From contig JAMXBD010000397.1 of assembly GCA_024138025.1 (NCBI GenBank), positions 496,001-560,000 on the forward strand: DNA of 64,000 nt. Direction: 5' to 3'. Made by a program: the position numbers and the translations under genes. Positions 35,442 through 49,160 of this stretch are shown here, one piece after another (positions within the stretch are counted from its first letter, which is position 1; every line of letters begins with the position of its first letter). This stretch comes from Combretum micranthum (lineage: Eukaryota; Streptophyta; Magnoliopsida; Myrtales; Combretaceae). The notes under the pieces were generated by a model. The model saw nothing but the letters and a program-made list of their open reading frames with translations, did not search any database and was not told the origin of the DNA.

Positions 35442-38400
35442 TGTCACGCCCCAAATGGTACCTTAAACGTAACAGTTCGCTACACTTAATATTAAAACTT
35501 AAGTATGACAACTTTAGTCATCCAGAAGCTTCGATATTAAGTGTAAGGTGTGCTCTCACAAATTTAGAGGACCATACTTTAAATTATGAAGCTTAAGAAG
35601 ATACAATAACAAATTAAGAAAAGGGGATTCATAATAACATTAATTTATAATAATTGTCTTACAAATCCTAGGAACATTCCCCCACCAAAATAACTATAAT
35701 CTATTATAAGAAATTTTCTTTGAAGTCTACATCCAGACTAATGCTAAACTGCATCTAAAATTTCCTTAACCAAAAAGAGGAAAAATACTTGGCTGCAGGG
35801 TCCACGTGGCCTCAATCACAAATAGTTAAACTGCAAAAGATATCTATATGGGTATAAGCTAATAGACTTAGTGAGAATTATTCCCATAAGCAAATTCTTG
35901 TGTAGGAAAAATTCAAACAAGTTATTTAAGCATTCAAGTGAAATGCAACATACACGTAAGCAAGCAAGGCATATAGTTTTCTGGGAACTATCTGTTGGAT
36001 GGATTTACACCCTCCATTTGGGATTTGGTGATAAGTAATCTCAAAATGAGTAGTTGTAGTTAAGTTATGCTTTCTATAATTATCGCCAAGCATATTAAGT
36101 CTACTTGGGTTGAGCTATGCTTTCGGTTTATTGCCAAGCATTGGTTTAATTCTATGTCGCCAAGCAATCACTTTCGATCATAACCACGAAGTGTATCGAC
36201 CGTGCTACTATCCTTTTCACCCAAAGATAATAACCTCATGTAATGTGACTCACTTTGTGGTATGCATAAATCAATTTATTTAAGATATCATAGCATCATT
36301 ATTATCAATTTTAGGGTGATCATAGAATCTCATACATATCAAGTTCTATACTAAAGCAAATGATTACTTACAATTAATTCCCGTTTTGATATTCTTAGAA
36401 TTCTTTCAATAATTTTTACATACATATCAATTTATCTTTCCTTAATTCTAGTGTGACTACAGTATAACACAATCAAGTAAAGTATTTAAGGAAATAAACT
36501 CATGTTTTCATGGCGATACTTCTTCTAAATGGATGAGTCGATCAAGCAATCTACTTAGTTGAAATAATCTTCGGGATATGGGTATTCTACCTAGGGATCA
36601 CCTAGTCAAGGAAAATACCCGAAATGAGTATTTCTTGATAACCTTCTTGAAATTTGACAAAACTATATCATAAAACGTCAAATTTCGCATAGAAGATAAT
36701 TCCAATTTAAAATGGCCATATCTTGGTCATTTTAACTCGGAATTGCGCATATAATATACCGATTTATACCTAATCGAAAAGATCTATCCATTTTTAAAAC
36801 TATTTTCATCAAACTAGATCATTTAGGTTCTGAAACAGTGGCAATGAGATTCATCACGAATTTTCCCATCCTAAAAGCATTTGTTTCAAATATTAAATCA
36901 TCCAATAATTGCTTTGATAAATACTTTGTTATCTATATAGTTAAGAAATTCCATTTTTATAGATATATAGCTTATATTTCATCCATGCTCAAGTGTTTGT
37001 TGTCCAACCAAAATTCTTTAGTAAAACAATGTTAGTTTAGAAGTTGAGAAAACCATAATTTACTAGAAATCCATTTTGTAAATCCTTTAAAATGAATATT
37101 TTGATTCTTTTGTTTTCAAAGAATTATCTTACTATTTTCCTTAATAACTTTTTAATAAAAATTAATCTCTTTATTTTCCTTTTAGAAATTTTCAATATTA
37201 GTGTCACTTTTCCTATTAGTTTTCTATACAATTTTTTTCCCATTACTTGGAAAATATTGGTTTGCAAACTCTCATTCCCTTTTTATGTGGTTTCCTTTAT
37301 ATTATGTTTTTATGAAAAACATTTTAGTATCAAAAGTCATCTTCTTTTGGAAAATAATGTAATATAGAAATGATTAAAAAACTTTTCAAAACAAAGGCAG
37401 TTTTAAAATTATAGTGAGTTCTTCCTAAAGTTTTGAAAAGAATAGATTTACTTTTATTAAATCGTAGATTTTAAATTTCATAAATAACCATCTTTAAGTG
37501 ATAAAATCTCTTTTTGCAAAAAAGTATAATTGAAGCTTTAAGGTTTAAACAACAATCTTTATGTGCATAATCATGAGAATAAAAACAAACAAATGTAACA
37601 TAATGAATAATAAATAAAGTCAAGTATTGAGAGTCTTAGCTTCTTCAAGGCTCATGGGACAAAGAATAGACTAGTCCCAAATAGAAAAGAAAATAAAAGA
37701 GAGAAAATTGTTTTGACTTGATGAGGACAAGTCTAAGACTAAAAACTAGTCTTAAAATAACATGAAATAAATAAATTGCAAAAAAAAGAAAATAAATAAA
37801 TTGCTTTGCATGAAAGTAAATAAATTGCAAGTGAGCTTATATGCTCTAAAGAATGTATATATATATATATATGTAGATATATAATTATATTTAATTAGAT
37901 ATAATAACAACAATAATATGAGCAAAGTAAAATAACAACATAAATATATAAATAGATATTCATGAACAAGAACAATACATAAACATAGTGTAGCTTCCAT
38001 AACATTAAGTTTTAGGAAACTTACACCATAGTCATGTAAAGTTACATGACATGGTAAGAAAAAACATATAAAGAAAATTTTACCTAAAGAGGATGTTGGA
38101 AGAATATGTGTGAATGGGTTTTGTGTATGTGGAAGGGGCTTGAGAGCATTTTGGGAGAGTTTTGAGAGTGTATGTGGAGAAAGTTTTGAGATGATAAATT
38201 TAGAGAGTTTTGGTAGTGAATTTGTGGGTAGTAAATATGTGAATGAAGTGAAAGAGGAGGATTATTTATAGGAAAATGATGAGTAAATTTTGAGTGATTT
38301 AAATAAAGAAAATTGAGAAAAAATTGAGAGAGAGAGGAGGGAGGGAGGCGCGCCGGCCTTGGTGAGAGAGAGGGGAGAGAGTTTTATTTTTTGTATTTTT

Positions 38401-38958
38401 ATCAATTAAATATAATAATAAGTAAGGTAGATGTGATATAAAGTTATGGGAAAGGTAAAAAGTAAAGATAATAGGTGTATAGAGTGTAAAATTAGGCGTT
38501 AGAAAAAATAGAAATAAATGAATAGTGTAATGTAAAGTAGATATAACTAATAAAGTACCAGTAATAGGAAAATAAGCATATAAATGCAATATATGATATT
38601 TTTACTTACAAAAAAATAATAAAACTGATATTTTTGAAAACTTTATATGTTTACGAGTTTAACAATATATCTGGAATATTTTTACTATTTCGAGCCTTAG
38701 GACACGTTTTTCAAGAACTGTATCCGTTCGTGTCCAAAACGGATTGTGGTTTTACTAATCCGATATTTTTAAGCTTTCTTATTTTATTACGAATTATTCT
38801 ACATACTATTCTCTTACTTACTCACTTAGGATTGCGAACATGGGATTGTCGAACTTAAACTATTACGTCTAACTAGGGTTTTGTTGACTTTAAGGTTTCC
38901 GGTTGACCTTTTGATTATGGTTTAAGCTTAACCGATCATAAAACTTTGGAGGTTTACA
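35442..38958 (-). mobile_element. Solo LTR, minus orientation, inside 21219-39061
   Basis: It starts TGTCACGCCCC and ends GGAGGTTTACA. The TSD TAAAT lies at 35437-35441 and 38959-38963. It is uninterrupted at 3517 bp. It has the conserved inverted repeat near 36710, a minus-strand TATA box at 38263, and AT-rich small ORFs that have no recognisable product. Its sense start resembles TGTAAACCTCCAAAG of solo LTR 56547-59993, so the two form one subgroup. Confidence 0.94.
38263..38270 (-). promoter_or_regulatory. TATA box of solo LTR 35442-38958
   Basis: TATTTATA (TATAAATA in sense) is followed by GGAAAATG, as in sister copies. Function is inferred. Confidence 0.55.
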
Positions 38959-39066
38959 TAAATTGCTTGGGTTTCCTAGGGATTTGTTGACTTAGGGTCT
39001 CCGGTTGACTTTTCGGCTTAGGGTTTAAACTTGAAATTACCCTAAAAATTAGGGATTTACAATGAT

Positions 39067-39516
39067 TTTTTTTTTGTGTGTAAAACATGTGTTCTAGAAG
39101 TTGGAAAAGCAAATGAAATTTCCACTTTAGATTTTTGGAAAAATTCTTTGAATCATTATAAATGAGCATCTCCTCCTTTAAATTCCTTTTCTTAACCTTT
39201 GGAAATAATTTAATTTCTTCAAAAATAATTTTTTGTCTTTTTAAGATTCCTACAACTTAATTTCTTAGGGGTTGAAAAGATAGTTCCTAAGTACTACTTG
39301 ATAGTGGTTAAGATTTATTAAAGTTTATATATTCTTAGCTTTTCATAAAGTTCATTTTACTTTAATAAATAGCAATGATCTCCTAAGTTGTTTAGAAATT
39401 TTATTGCTAAGAAAATTTCATTTTAAGAAAAGGACTTTCTTGATGATTTTTCAAAACTTGTCTAATCCTCATATTTTTAGAATGTTGGCGGAATTCACAA
39501 GGAACTTTAATGAAAC
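39067..39516 (-). mobile_element. Internal fragment of a minus-strand LTR (second piece)
   Basis: It continues the piece 20364-21218 after removal of solo LTR 21219-39061: TGTCTCAACAAT joins T-rich sequence just as in the reverse complement of 10300-10340. It is AT-rich and non-coding. It ends in the TSD GAAAC of the next insertion. Confidence 0.65.
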
Positions 39517-40153
39517 TGTAAACCCCCAAATTTTTTTGGAATCGATTTAGCATAAAACCCTATACCTGAAGTCAAACGGAACCCTAAAAGTCAACAAAAC
39601 CCTAGTTTACCGTAACCGATTAAGTCCGACATTGCCGTTTTCTTTGGCCCTGGAAAACGAAGTTGGGATGATTAGCTAGAATAGTTCATGATAACCATAG
39701 GTTATATAAAAATATCAGTTTTGCGAATTTCGGGTGTCCTTCGAACCTGATCGGACACAGTTCTCGGAAAACGTGTACGGGAGCCCAGAATAGTAAAAAT
39801 ATTCCGAATACACCGTTAGACTCGTAAAAATATAAGTTTTCCAAAAATATCAGTTTCGTAATTTTTCGGTAAGTAAAAATAATAGATATAGCTATTATAC
39901 GCGTATTTTCTTACTACCAGTACTTTATTAGTCATATCTACTTTACATTTCACTATTCATTACTATTCTACACTATTCTTTTATCTCTACTTTTTCTTAC
40001 ACCTATTCTTACACACTCCATAACCTATAACCTTAACTTTTTACCTTTCCCATAACTTTATTTCACATCTACTTTACATATTATATCTTTTATTTAACAA
40101 AAATCAAAAAAATAAAATCTCTCTCCCCTCATATCACTCATGGCCGGCGCTAA

Positions 40154-40169
40154 CCCCCCCCCCCCCCCC
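40154..40169. repeat. Poly-C run (16)
   Basis: Sixteen C follow GGCCGGCGCTAA, about 70 bp before the TATA box of the solo LTR. Confidence 0.95.
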
Positions 40170-40236
40170 AATATGCCCTCAATTTGTTTTAATTTTTCAT
40201 TTATTTTAATCATACAAAATTCACTCCACATTTTCC

Positions 40237-40244
40237 TATAAATA
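40237..40244 (+). promoter_or_regulatory. TATA box of solo LTR 39517-43251
   Basis: TATAAATA follows TTTTCC and precedes CCCCC and C/T-rich sequence. Function is inferred. Confidence 0.58.
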
Positions 40245-42520
40245 CCCCCCTTCTCTTTCACTTCTTTCACACATTCACTACCCACAAATTCATACAAAAA
40301 CTCTCCCAAAATCTTCTCTCAAAACTCTCTCAAAATACCATCCCAAAACTCTCTCAAAATATTTCTACAACAACTTCTACCAACAACTAAAACCCATAAC
40401 CACATAACCATACCAAAGTCTCTTTTAGGTAACCACCTTCTATTATTTTCTTCTTCATGTCATGTAACTTTACATGACTATAGTGTGAGTTTCCAAAGAC
40501 TACAAGTTATGGAAACTACATTATGTTTATGTATTGTTCTTGTTCATGCCAATCCATTTATGTTTATGTTGTTTTATTATTGTTAATATATTATTATCTA
40601 TATATATATACATATTCTTTAGAGCATATAAGCTCACTTGCAATTTATTTATTTCATGTAAAGCAATTTATTTATTTATTTCATTGCAATTTATTTATTT
40701 ATTCCTTGTTGAATTAAGACTAGCCTCTAGTCTTAGACTTGTCCTCATCAAGTCAAAACAAGTTTTTCTTCCCAACATTTTATTTTGTTTTTGGACTAGT
40801 CTACTTCTTAGTCCCGGGAGCCTTGAAAAAGCTAAGACTCCAATACTTGACTTTATTTATGTTTTATGTTATTTTGTTTATTCTCATAATCATGTTCATT
40901 TAGATTGTTGTCCAAAAAAAGATTAATTTCTAAAAATAATTAAACAAAGGAAGAATTTTGTCACTTAGAGATAAGTTTATGTAAAGTATAAAATCTATAA
41001 GATAACAAAAGATAAACTCATTTTCTTTCAAGTTACAAAAAGAACTCACTACAATTTTAGAAACTACTTTTACTTTAAAAACCTACTTAAGCCTTTATTA
41101 CTCCAATTTGCTTTTCAAAAGAAACTGTTTGTTGATACAAAAATGGTTCTTTTTATAAAAAGATAAACAAGATGAATGGCTAAGGAATTAATTTTCAAGT
41201 AAAGATCTTTACAAACAAATAGGCAAAGAAAATCTATGGTTTGAAAACAAAAATAAAGTTTTTTCTTTTCAAGATACAAGAAGAAACTATTAAGATTTTA
41301 GAAACTACTTTACTATAAAAAGTTTCTTAAGTCACATATTATTCCACTTTGTTTTTAATCAAGAAAATAAATTTTTATTCATGGATAACATAAGACATGA
41401 GGAAGGAATAAGAAATTTTCAAATGAAGATTTTTGTAAACAAATAGACAAAGGAAATTGTGCAAGAAAACTAAATAGGAAGAATAGTGCATTTTCTAAAA
41501 TATTATAAGTGTAGAAAACTTAGAAAAGGGAAAATTTTATTTTCAAAAGTTACTTAGGAAAAATAATTATACCAACATAAAGCGTTTTTAGAAAACAAAA
41601 GGAAACAAAGTATTCATTCCAAAAAATTTACAAAAACAATTTTTTCGAAAACTATCTTTTTCTAAAAACTTCAACCCGATATTGTTTTACTCAAGAAAAA
41701 TAATTGGGCAAACAAAACACTTGAGCATGCTTGAATATGAGTTATATAGTTATAAAAAGAGAATTTTTCAACTATATAGATAACTAAGTATTTATCAAAT
41801 AAATTTTGATTTCTTGAACCAAAGTTGTTTTATGTTGGAAAATTCGTGATGAATTTTGTCGCCACTGTTTCAGGGCCTAAATGGTGTAGTTTGACAAAAA
41901 TAGTTTTGGAAATGGATAGATCCTTTCGAGTAGATAGAAATCGGTATATTATATGCGCGATTCCGAGATAAAATGACCAAGTTATGGCCATTTTAAGTTG
42001 GAACATTCCTTTATACGAACTTTAACTTTCTTTTGACATTGTTTTGTCAAATTCCAAGAAAATCATCAAGGAATACTCATTGTGGGTATTTTCTTTGGCT
42101 AGGTGACCCCGAGGAAAGATTCCTTTACCCCGAGGATTATTACGATTAAGTGGAGTGTGTGAACGACTCATCCGCCTAGAAGAATAGTCAACATGGCATC
42201 GTGAGTTTATTTCCATTAAATGCTATACTTGATGTGCTTGTAAATTAGTTGCATTAGAATTAGAAAAAGATAAATCGATATGTATGTAAAATAATCCTTT
42301 GAAAGAATTTTAAGAATATCGGAGCCAAAATTGTTTTAAATGTTTGATTTAGTATAACATTTGATTTGTATGAAATTCTTTGATCGCCTTAAACTCAAAA
42401 AATAATTATTCTATGATATTATAATAAAATGAATTCATGCATACCACGAAGTGAGTCACATTGCATTTTGGGTTATTATCCTTGGGTGAGAAGGATAGTA
42501 AGCTCATGTCGAAAGCAACA

Positions 42521-42625
42521 CTTGGCGGATGATCCGAAAGCGATTGCTTGGCGGCTTAAGGGAAATGCTTGGCGGAAGATCCGAAAGCAAGGTCAATCAA
42601 GTAGATTCGGAATGCTTGGCAATGA
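42521..42625 (+). repeat. Irregular GCTTGGCGG / GATCCGAAAGC repeat
   Basis: CTTGGC(GG) occurs at 42521, 42547, 42568 and 42615, with GATCCGAAAGC between copies. It lies in the same slot of the LTR as the 37-bp repeat at 11185 and the 33-bp repeat at 45465. A related set in reverse complement lies near 5560-5650. Confidence 0.7.
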
Positions 42626-43256
42626 GTGCTCGCACGCATGAAAACTTTTTAACTAAAACTACTTGAATTGAGGTTATGTATCACCAAACCCCGAATGGAG
42701 TGCGCAAATCCATTCAACATATAGTTCCCGGAAAACTATATGCTTGTTTGCCCACGTGTTTGTTGTATTACATTTGTTTGACTAATCAACTTGTTTGAAA
42801 TCTTGTTACAAGAAGTAATTTATGGAAATAGTTCTCACTAAGCCCTATAGCTTACACCCCGATAGATATCTTTTGCAGTTTCCCTGCTTATGGTTAAGAC
42901 CACGTGGACCCTGCGGGCAGGTAATTTCTTTTTGGGTAATAGAAATTTAGATAAAAGGTAGTATTAGTATTAATGTACAGATATCCATGTAATAGATTAG
43001 TGATCAAGGGAAATGCCCCTAAGTTTGTAAAGCCATTAATATGAATGAATGATTATTATGAACCCTCTTTTCTTAATGTGTTATCTATATCTTCTTAAAC
43101 TTCATAATTACACATATTGTCCTCTAAAGTTGTGAAAGCACGCCTTACACTTAATATAAAAGCTTTTGGGAATGACTAAGGTTGTCATGCTTAAGCTTTA
43201 ATATTGAGTGTAGCGGACTGTCACGTTTAGGGTACTCATTAGGGTGTGACAGAAAC

Positions 43257-43802
43257 CGTTGCTAATTAAGAATTTGAAATCTTAAGTTTTTGAAGAAAAA
43301 TTTTCCATTTTATTGCTTTCAAAAGAGTATGAGTGATATATCTACTTTATGTATCATTTGTTAAAATTCTTATGTTTTATTGTTACTAAGAACTTGTGAT
43401 GAGCTTATTTAGTATTTTGGAAAAGATTTGTTAAGATAGAACCCTAAGTTTTTATAGAAAAATCATTTCTTAAGTGATAAAAGTTTACTTTTGAAAGGAA
43501 TCTGCATCTTCCCTCATTTAAGAAAATCCCCTTTTTATTTTAGATGAGACAATATCAATATGCTCATGCAAGAATCATGAATATCTAGTCATGAGAAATA
43601 AAGCAATATATCATAATAAGATAAGATGCATATAAGAATCAATAAGATCATAATATTAAGATCAAGTATTGAGAACCTTAGCTTCATCAAGGTAACCCGA
43701 TCAAGTATTGGGAGCCTTAGCTTCATCAAGGCATCACGTTACTAAAAATAGACTAGTCCCAAAAAAAAAAAGAAAAAGAAAAAGAAAAGCAATAATAATA
43801 AG
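43257..43802 (-). mobile_element. Internal fragment of a minus-strand LTR (third piece)
   Basis: It continues 39067-39516 after the solo LTR. It contains two GAGCCTTAGCTTCATCAAGG-type words and ends in 'GACTAGTCCC' followed by an A/G-rich run, matching the reverse complement of about 9360-9430. It stops inside the LTR at 43802, where the right inverted arm begins. Confidence 0.65.
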
Positions 43803-44790
43803 TGTAATCCCCTTAATTTTACATAACCCAATTATAATAAATATTATAAATAAAATATAGAATCATAAAAGAACTATAATAAAAATATTGGAAATCACTC
43901 CAAATTTTTCGCAATTTAAATTTTAAGTATAAACAAATTAGAATAAAGAATCCTTATCAATAAGACTTCAAAAATACAGCATGTTCGACATAAAGTAAAT
44001 GAAAAAATAAAGAAAACTGTTTAATATTTAAGAACCTAAGTTTTAATATTTCAAACATATCAACACATTTAAGTTAAATAATTCTGAGTCTATAGAAACT
44101 AAAATTTTGATCTAACCTAGTAACTTATAATTAGTAAAAAGAATAAAACAATAAATATAGAATAAATATTAAATTTCTAATCTAACAAAAACTCCAAAAT
44201 AAATCTATAAATAGTAATAAATTCGTATGTAATTTCAAACCCTATAAATTTATAATAAATTTAAGTTAAGGGCTATATAATTATTAATTTATCAAAATAC
44301 CACCAAAGAAAACTTTTAAACATATAAAATATAATTTACGACAGTAGGTATAAAAGCTGAAAATTAAAAGCCTTAAACTAAAGATTCTATATATACCATA
44401 GTTTTCAGAATATTTGATATCGATAATATATAAATTTTCATCTAAAAACATTATCGAATAAGTATTTATCAAACGTGTCATTTGGACTAGCAAAATTAAC
44501 TTTTTCCACAAGTTCATATTTTTACCAACTCCTTACACAATCATTGGTTATAAATTCATCATTTTTTCTTTGTTTTTGCATTTCCATTCATCCTATCTCC
44601 CTTAAATTTTTTTTTTTATTTCTTTCCACGTTCTCTCGTTCTCCTTATTTTTTAGTCTTCCCTATACACAACCAACACATACACAAATAGGAAGACTTCT
44701 CTTATAAATTCCATAGCTTTGATCATAAGAAAACAATATATATATATAGATAAACGTAAAATTCCTGGTTAAATAAGTAGGGAATATACC
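43803..44790 (+). mobile_element. Diverged LTR-like sequence starting TGTAATCCCC (right arm), part 1
   Basis: Bases 43803-44035 are the reverse complement of the left arm 20147-20363. The start TGTAATCCCC resembles the TGTAA-C(C) starts of the other LTRs, so I read this as the beginning of a related plus-oriented LTR. It is very AT-rich and has no product. It is split at 44790 by a solo LTR. Confidence 0.55.
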
Positions 44791-45464
44791 TGTCACGCCC
44801 CAAAGTGTGCCCTACACGTGACAGTCCGCCACACTCAACATTTAAACTCAAGTAAGACAACCTTAGTCTTTCCATGAGTTTGAACATCGAGTGTAAGGCT
44901 CACTCTCAGCATTTATAGACCATACTTTGCTTCGTAGTAGCTTAAGGAGACATATATAGCAGCAAGAACGTAAATCATGACCGTCTTACAGAGAATTATT
45001 CTATTACATGAACTAGGGGGCACACCCCCGATAACAATGCTAAAAATTTTCAAGCTCACAAAGTTCCTTGTATTATCCTTCGGACACTGGTTCCGGGAAA
45101 CTGGATTAGAAATCCATTTCTACTTTTAGGTCCCGGCCTTAACAAAAGCTCCTCAACCTCAAAGAGCTGTACCTGATGTCCCCGGGTCCTCGGAGATAGC
45201 CAAAGGTATTCATACTACAACAGGAAACTATTGGGGTATAAGCTACATTAGCTTAGTGAGTGAAAACTTCCGAATCACAATTAATACAAACATTCAAGCA
45301 AGTAATTAACCAACCAAGTGAAATGCATCAAACGAGTGAGTTCAACAAACATATGACCAGCCGGAAGTCATATGTGGATGGACTTGCGCCCTCCATCCCG
45401 GGTTAGCAGATTTACGAATCTTGCGGTACGACGCCGTTTAAGCTCACGGCCAACTGAACAACAT

Positions 45465-45560
45465 TTCGTTTTATGGATCACGATTAACCAACATATATTC
45501 GTTTTATGGATCACGATTAACCAGCATATATTCGTTTTGTGGATCACGAAAAACCAACAA
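45465..45560. repeat. 33-bp tandem repeat, three copies
   Basis: TTCGTTTT(A/G)TGGATCACGA units start at 45465, 45498 and 45531, exactly 33 bp apart. Because 33 is a multiple of three, short ORFs run through it on both strands; I do not regard these as genes. Confidence 0.92.
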
Positions 45561-47471
45561 AAGCTAATGCTCCATCTCCATCGTGATATGAATGAGTTCA
45601 ATTATAATTGAGGTCCAATAATAGATTAATCCAATTCTTTTAGGTGGCCAAGCAATGTTCGCAGACAATCCATTCTAACTCATCTCTACATAATCAATAA
45701 CTTATCACCCGGTTTCGATATTCCTTAAGTTCAATTTCGCATATCAACAACAGACAATCATAATTCCCAACTAACCCCATCATACATAATCATTCTTTTT
45801 ATCTTTACGTAGCAACTAGTACGGCTATCATTACAATCACAAGCAATAATTGAAATCGGAAGAGGAACTCACTCGGCCATGGTACGCCGGTCTCTTAGTA
45901 ATGGTGGTCGGGTCATACGGTATCGTCGTGCTCGGGATCACCTACCAAATAAGAATAGCCTAATAAGAATTTCATCACTTAACTAATTCAAGCTATGCAT
46001 CTAAACTAATCAACGTCGTGATTCTCGCTACTTGCGGAAGTTCTAACTTAAAACGGCCATAACTTGATCATTTTAACTCGGAATTTCGCAAATTTTACAT
46101 CGATTCCTATGTACTTCAAAAGATCTTTCTATTTCTAATATTATTTTCAAGTTTTGAAGATATTAAGGCCACGGAACAGAAGGGTCAGATCTGTATTGTA
46201 ACGTTTCCATTTCCGAAAAATTGTTTCGCATTTGATAAAAATGTTCCTAGTTGATGATTCATGTATAAATGGTATATGAATGAATTCCTAATATGAATAT
46301 CATGTAATGAGCTCAATATATGCATGGTTTTGATGATCTTTGATGATGAACTCTCATGAACTTCTAATTATTAAGAATTCTATGATGATCACTTATGCAA
46401 GCTATTCTTTCCAACTTTACATTCCCTAGGGTTTTTATGATTTTATTCTTGGGATTTACTTACCATCTAATTAAAAATGAGTTCTCAATATCTATACTAA
46501 TCATTACCTTCATTTATGCATAAAAATCCACATTTTTTATTGGGTAAATATGTTTTTAAAAAAGCTACTTACAAAAATCCGAATTTTGTAAATTTCCTTT
46601 TCTTGCATTTTCCTTATGAGAAAACTTGTTTAATGCATCAAAATTTGAAGCTTTATTATATCTATTGTCTAAGGACTCCATTTGACTCATAAAACATGCA
46701 ATTTAAGCTTGGACACTAGGTGTTTATGTAGGCATTATTTCAAAATACGAATTTAACATACTAATCACTATCTCAAGATTTTTCATTCTAACTCCACTAC
46801 TTGTTTTACATTTTTCTCATGCCTAAACTCATCTAAACTTATGAAAATCATTCCTTAAGGACATATATTACATATACCTTCCATTTTCCATGAAAAATAT
46901 GAGTTTTAAAGTGGTTTTGGTGGTCTTTAAAGTAGGGTTCCAAAATCATCCGAATTTTCAACTAAACATTTCTAACCAAATAGTTTTCTTTTCAAGTTTC
47001 TTGTCCTCTATACATGTAGATCTACCATCTAACCTATCTATACATAGGCAAGGCTACATGTTTATGATCATCAGTGCATGAAAATCAAAATAACATATGA
47101 ACATAAATGTAGATGAAGATGTGAATGTCTAAACACTAGATCTACTAAATATAATGCATGAATCATGAGTTTCATGGCATGAACATAATTATTTATGCAA
47201 GATTCCTACTTTACAAGCATGAACAAGATAATATCTCAACAAAAACTCCTTTAAACTCTAGATCCACTTCTTGTGATGGCTTGATATTCTTGTACAAGTG
47301 TTTTTATGTCCCTAGCATATGCTCATTGGGATTTAATGTGAAAAACACACATGAATAGCTTTGCCATTACAAGAAAAGATAGGAATAGGGTTTAGAATCA
47401 TCACCTAAAGAAGATTGGAAGATGAAATGAAGAGGAAATGAGCTTGTGTGGGTGAGTGTGAGGGAGGGGTA

Positions 47472-47606
<135 letters not shown>

Positions 47607-49160
47607 TATTAAGTGAATTAGGGTTTAGTTGTATTAAAAGAAGTAAAATAAAACAAATAGAGGGGGAAAAAGAAGGGCGAGGCGCTGGCCACATGGGGAG
47701 GAAGAGGGAGAGAGAACTAATTTTTATTTGAAATTGATATTGTGTAATAAAATGTAATAAAGATGATAATTTAATAGGAGACAAATTTCTTGGAAAAGAA
47801 AATTTAATTGAGTAGTTGTAAGGATGTAAGAATAGGGTATGGGTAGTGTGTAGTGTAGGTTGTACTTGTGAATAGTAGACAAGACATCTACTTTACCGGT
47901 TGTAATGAAAACACGGGAAAAGGTTATAACTGTAATTTTTGTAGCCCAGAAAATTATGAAATTGATATTTTTGAAATCCTTAAAAAATTACGGTTTTAAT
48001 GAATATTCTGAAACATTTTTCTGAGTTCATGGTCCCGGGGCACGCTTTTCCGTAATTGAGCTCGGGAAGGCCCGAAATTGAAAAATTCCCGAATTTGAAA
48101 CTTCCAAAGGTTTAAAATATACTTTAGAACAATAATTCATATTCATTAACTTTATAAAACTTCTTTTATTATGAAACCGAAGGAAAGCCGGATCTAGGGT
48201 TTCTAAGCTCCTCTCACTAAGCTTGAACTGGACCGATATAGAGTTTCGTTCTCCGATTTTTGGAGTTTATTCGATTACTAGGAGAACTAGGGTGTACATT
48301 ATAAGAATAATAATAAGAATTAGGTAATGAATAATATTAAGTCGTACTAGAAGACTCACTAATTACCGGTAGTAACGAAATACAAATAGATTTGCAAAAT
48401 CAGATAATTCTAGCTATTTGAAAATTTGTAAAACTAATAACTTAGAGATCCTATAGAAATATGAGTCTAATGCCATTAATAACATATTTTTAACATTTCG
48501 AATCCCAGGATGCGGTTTTCAAAACCGACACCTGATCGGATTGGAATAGGTCGGAGATTCGTTGATCTCATCCTTTAGAGCATTCTAGGCTTAAAACGAA
48601 CCAATTACACCTTTTTCCTCTTATTCCAACTCCTTGGTTTAGGAGTATGGAATTGTCAGATCTAGACTACGGAGTTTCTTGGGAGTTTCAGGGACTTAGG
48701 TTTCTCGACTGACTTTCCGGTTTATACCTTTGCCAAATTGAAAACTGATATTTTATACTTATATGACATATCTAATTGGTGAGATTTATTTTAAGGTCAA
48801 TTTTCATAAGTATTTAATATCTCATAATGTTCTCGGAATTCTTTGGGTTAAGTTTTATTCTCGAAGGTTAATCACTATTTACTTCTTAAAAATTTGTTTT
48901 AGGGCTCTATTTTATCCGAATTTATAAGTTGGAGTTAAGTATCAAATTTGTCGTACGTAGAGGTTTTAAAATGGAAGTACATTGAGTTGCTATTTTATTT
49001 CTGAGATTTCTTATTTTTCTTACGATTCATAAATTTCTAGATTCATTCGGAATTTGGGACTTATCGAAGTTCGGTTTTAATTCGAAGTGACTTTTAGGGT
49101 TTTATTTTCAAAGTTCAGCTTTAGGATTATTTACTGAAATTTTCCAGGGCTTACAATACC

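Larger units (their letters stand above)
21219..39061 (-). mobile_element. Solo LTR, minus orientation, interrupted by two insertions
   Basis: It starts TGTCACACCTC and ends AGGGATTTACA. The TSD ATGAT lies at 21214-21218 and 39062-39066. Removing the chromovirus (23923-34401 plus TSD copy) and solo LTR 35442-38958 (plus TSD copy) leaves about 3.84 kb, in line with sister LTRs. It carries the GGATTTACGCCCTCC block near 21810 and the conserved inverted repeat near 22489. The minus-strand TATA box is at 34822-34829, and a (GA)13 tract is at 34921-34946. Confidence 0.93.
39517..43251 (+). mobile_element. Solo LTR, plus orientation
   Basis: It starts TGTAAACCCCCAAA and ends TTAGGGTGTGACA. The TSD GAAAC lies at 39512-39516 and 43252-43256. 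It is 3735 bp and uninterrupted. It carries a 16-C run (40154-40169), a TATA box (40237-40244), the conserved inverted repeat near 41970-42000, an irregular GCTTGGCGG repeat (42521-42625), and a CACCAAACCCCGAATGGAG block. Its first 400 bp closely match the reverse complement of 12560-12963. Confidence 0.95.

Noticed and set aside
37092..37367. 91-residue hydrophobic ORF that looks like a membrane protein
   Set aside because: T-rich LTR sequence read on the plus strand gives Phe/Ile/Leu-rich translations throughout this window; there is no start context or homologous frame in sister LTRs.
20147..44035. Inverted arms as terminal inverted repeats of a DNA transposon
   Set aside because: The arms begin with LTR-like TGTAATCCCC facing outward from the enclosed piece, there is no flanking duplication, and no transposase is inside; a rearrangement of LTR pieces explains it better.
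45368..45611. Two opposing ORFs of about 78 residues with repeated 11-residue units
   Set aside because: The 33-bp tandem repeat keeps both strands open by chance; it sits in the variable slot of an LTR.
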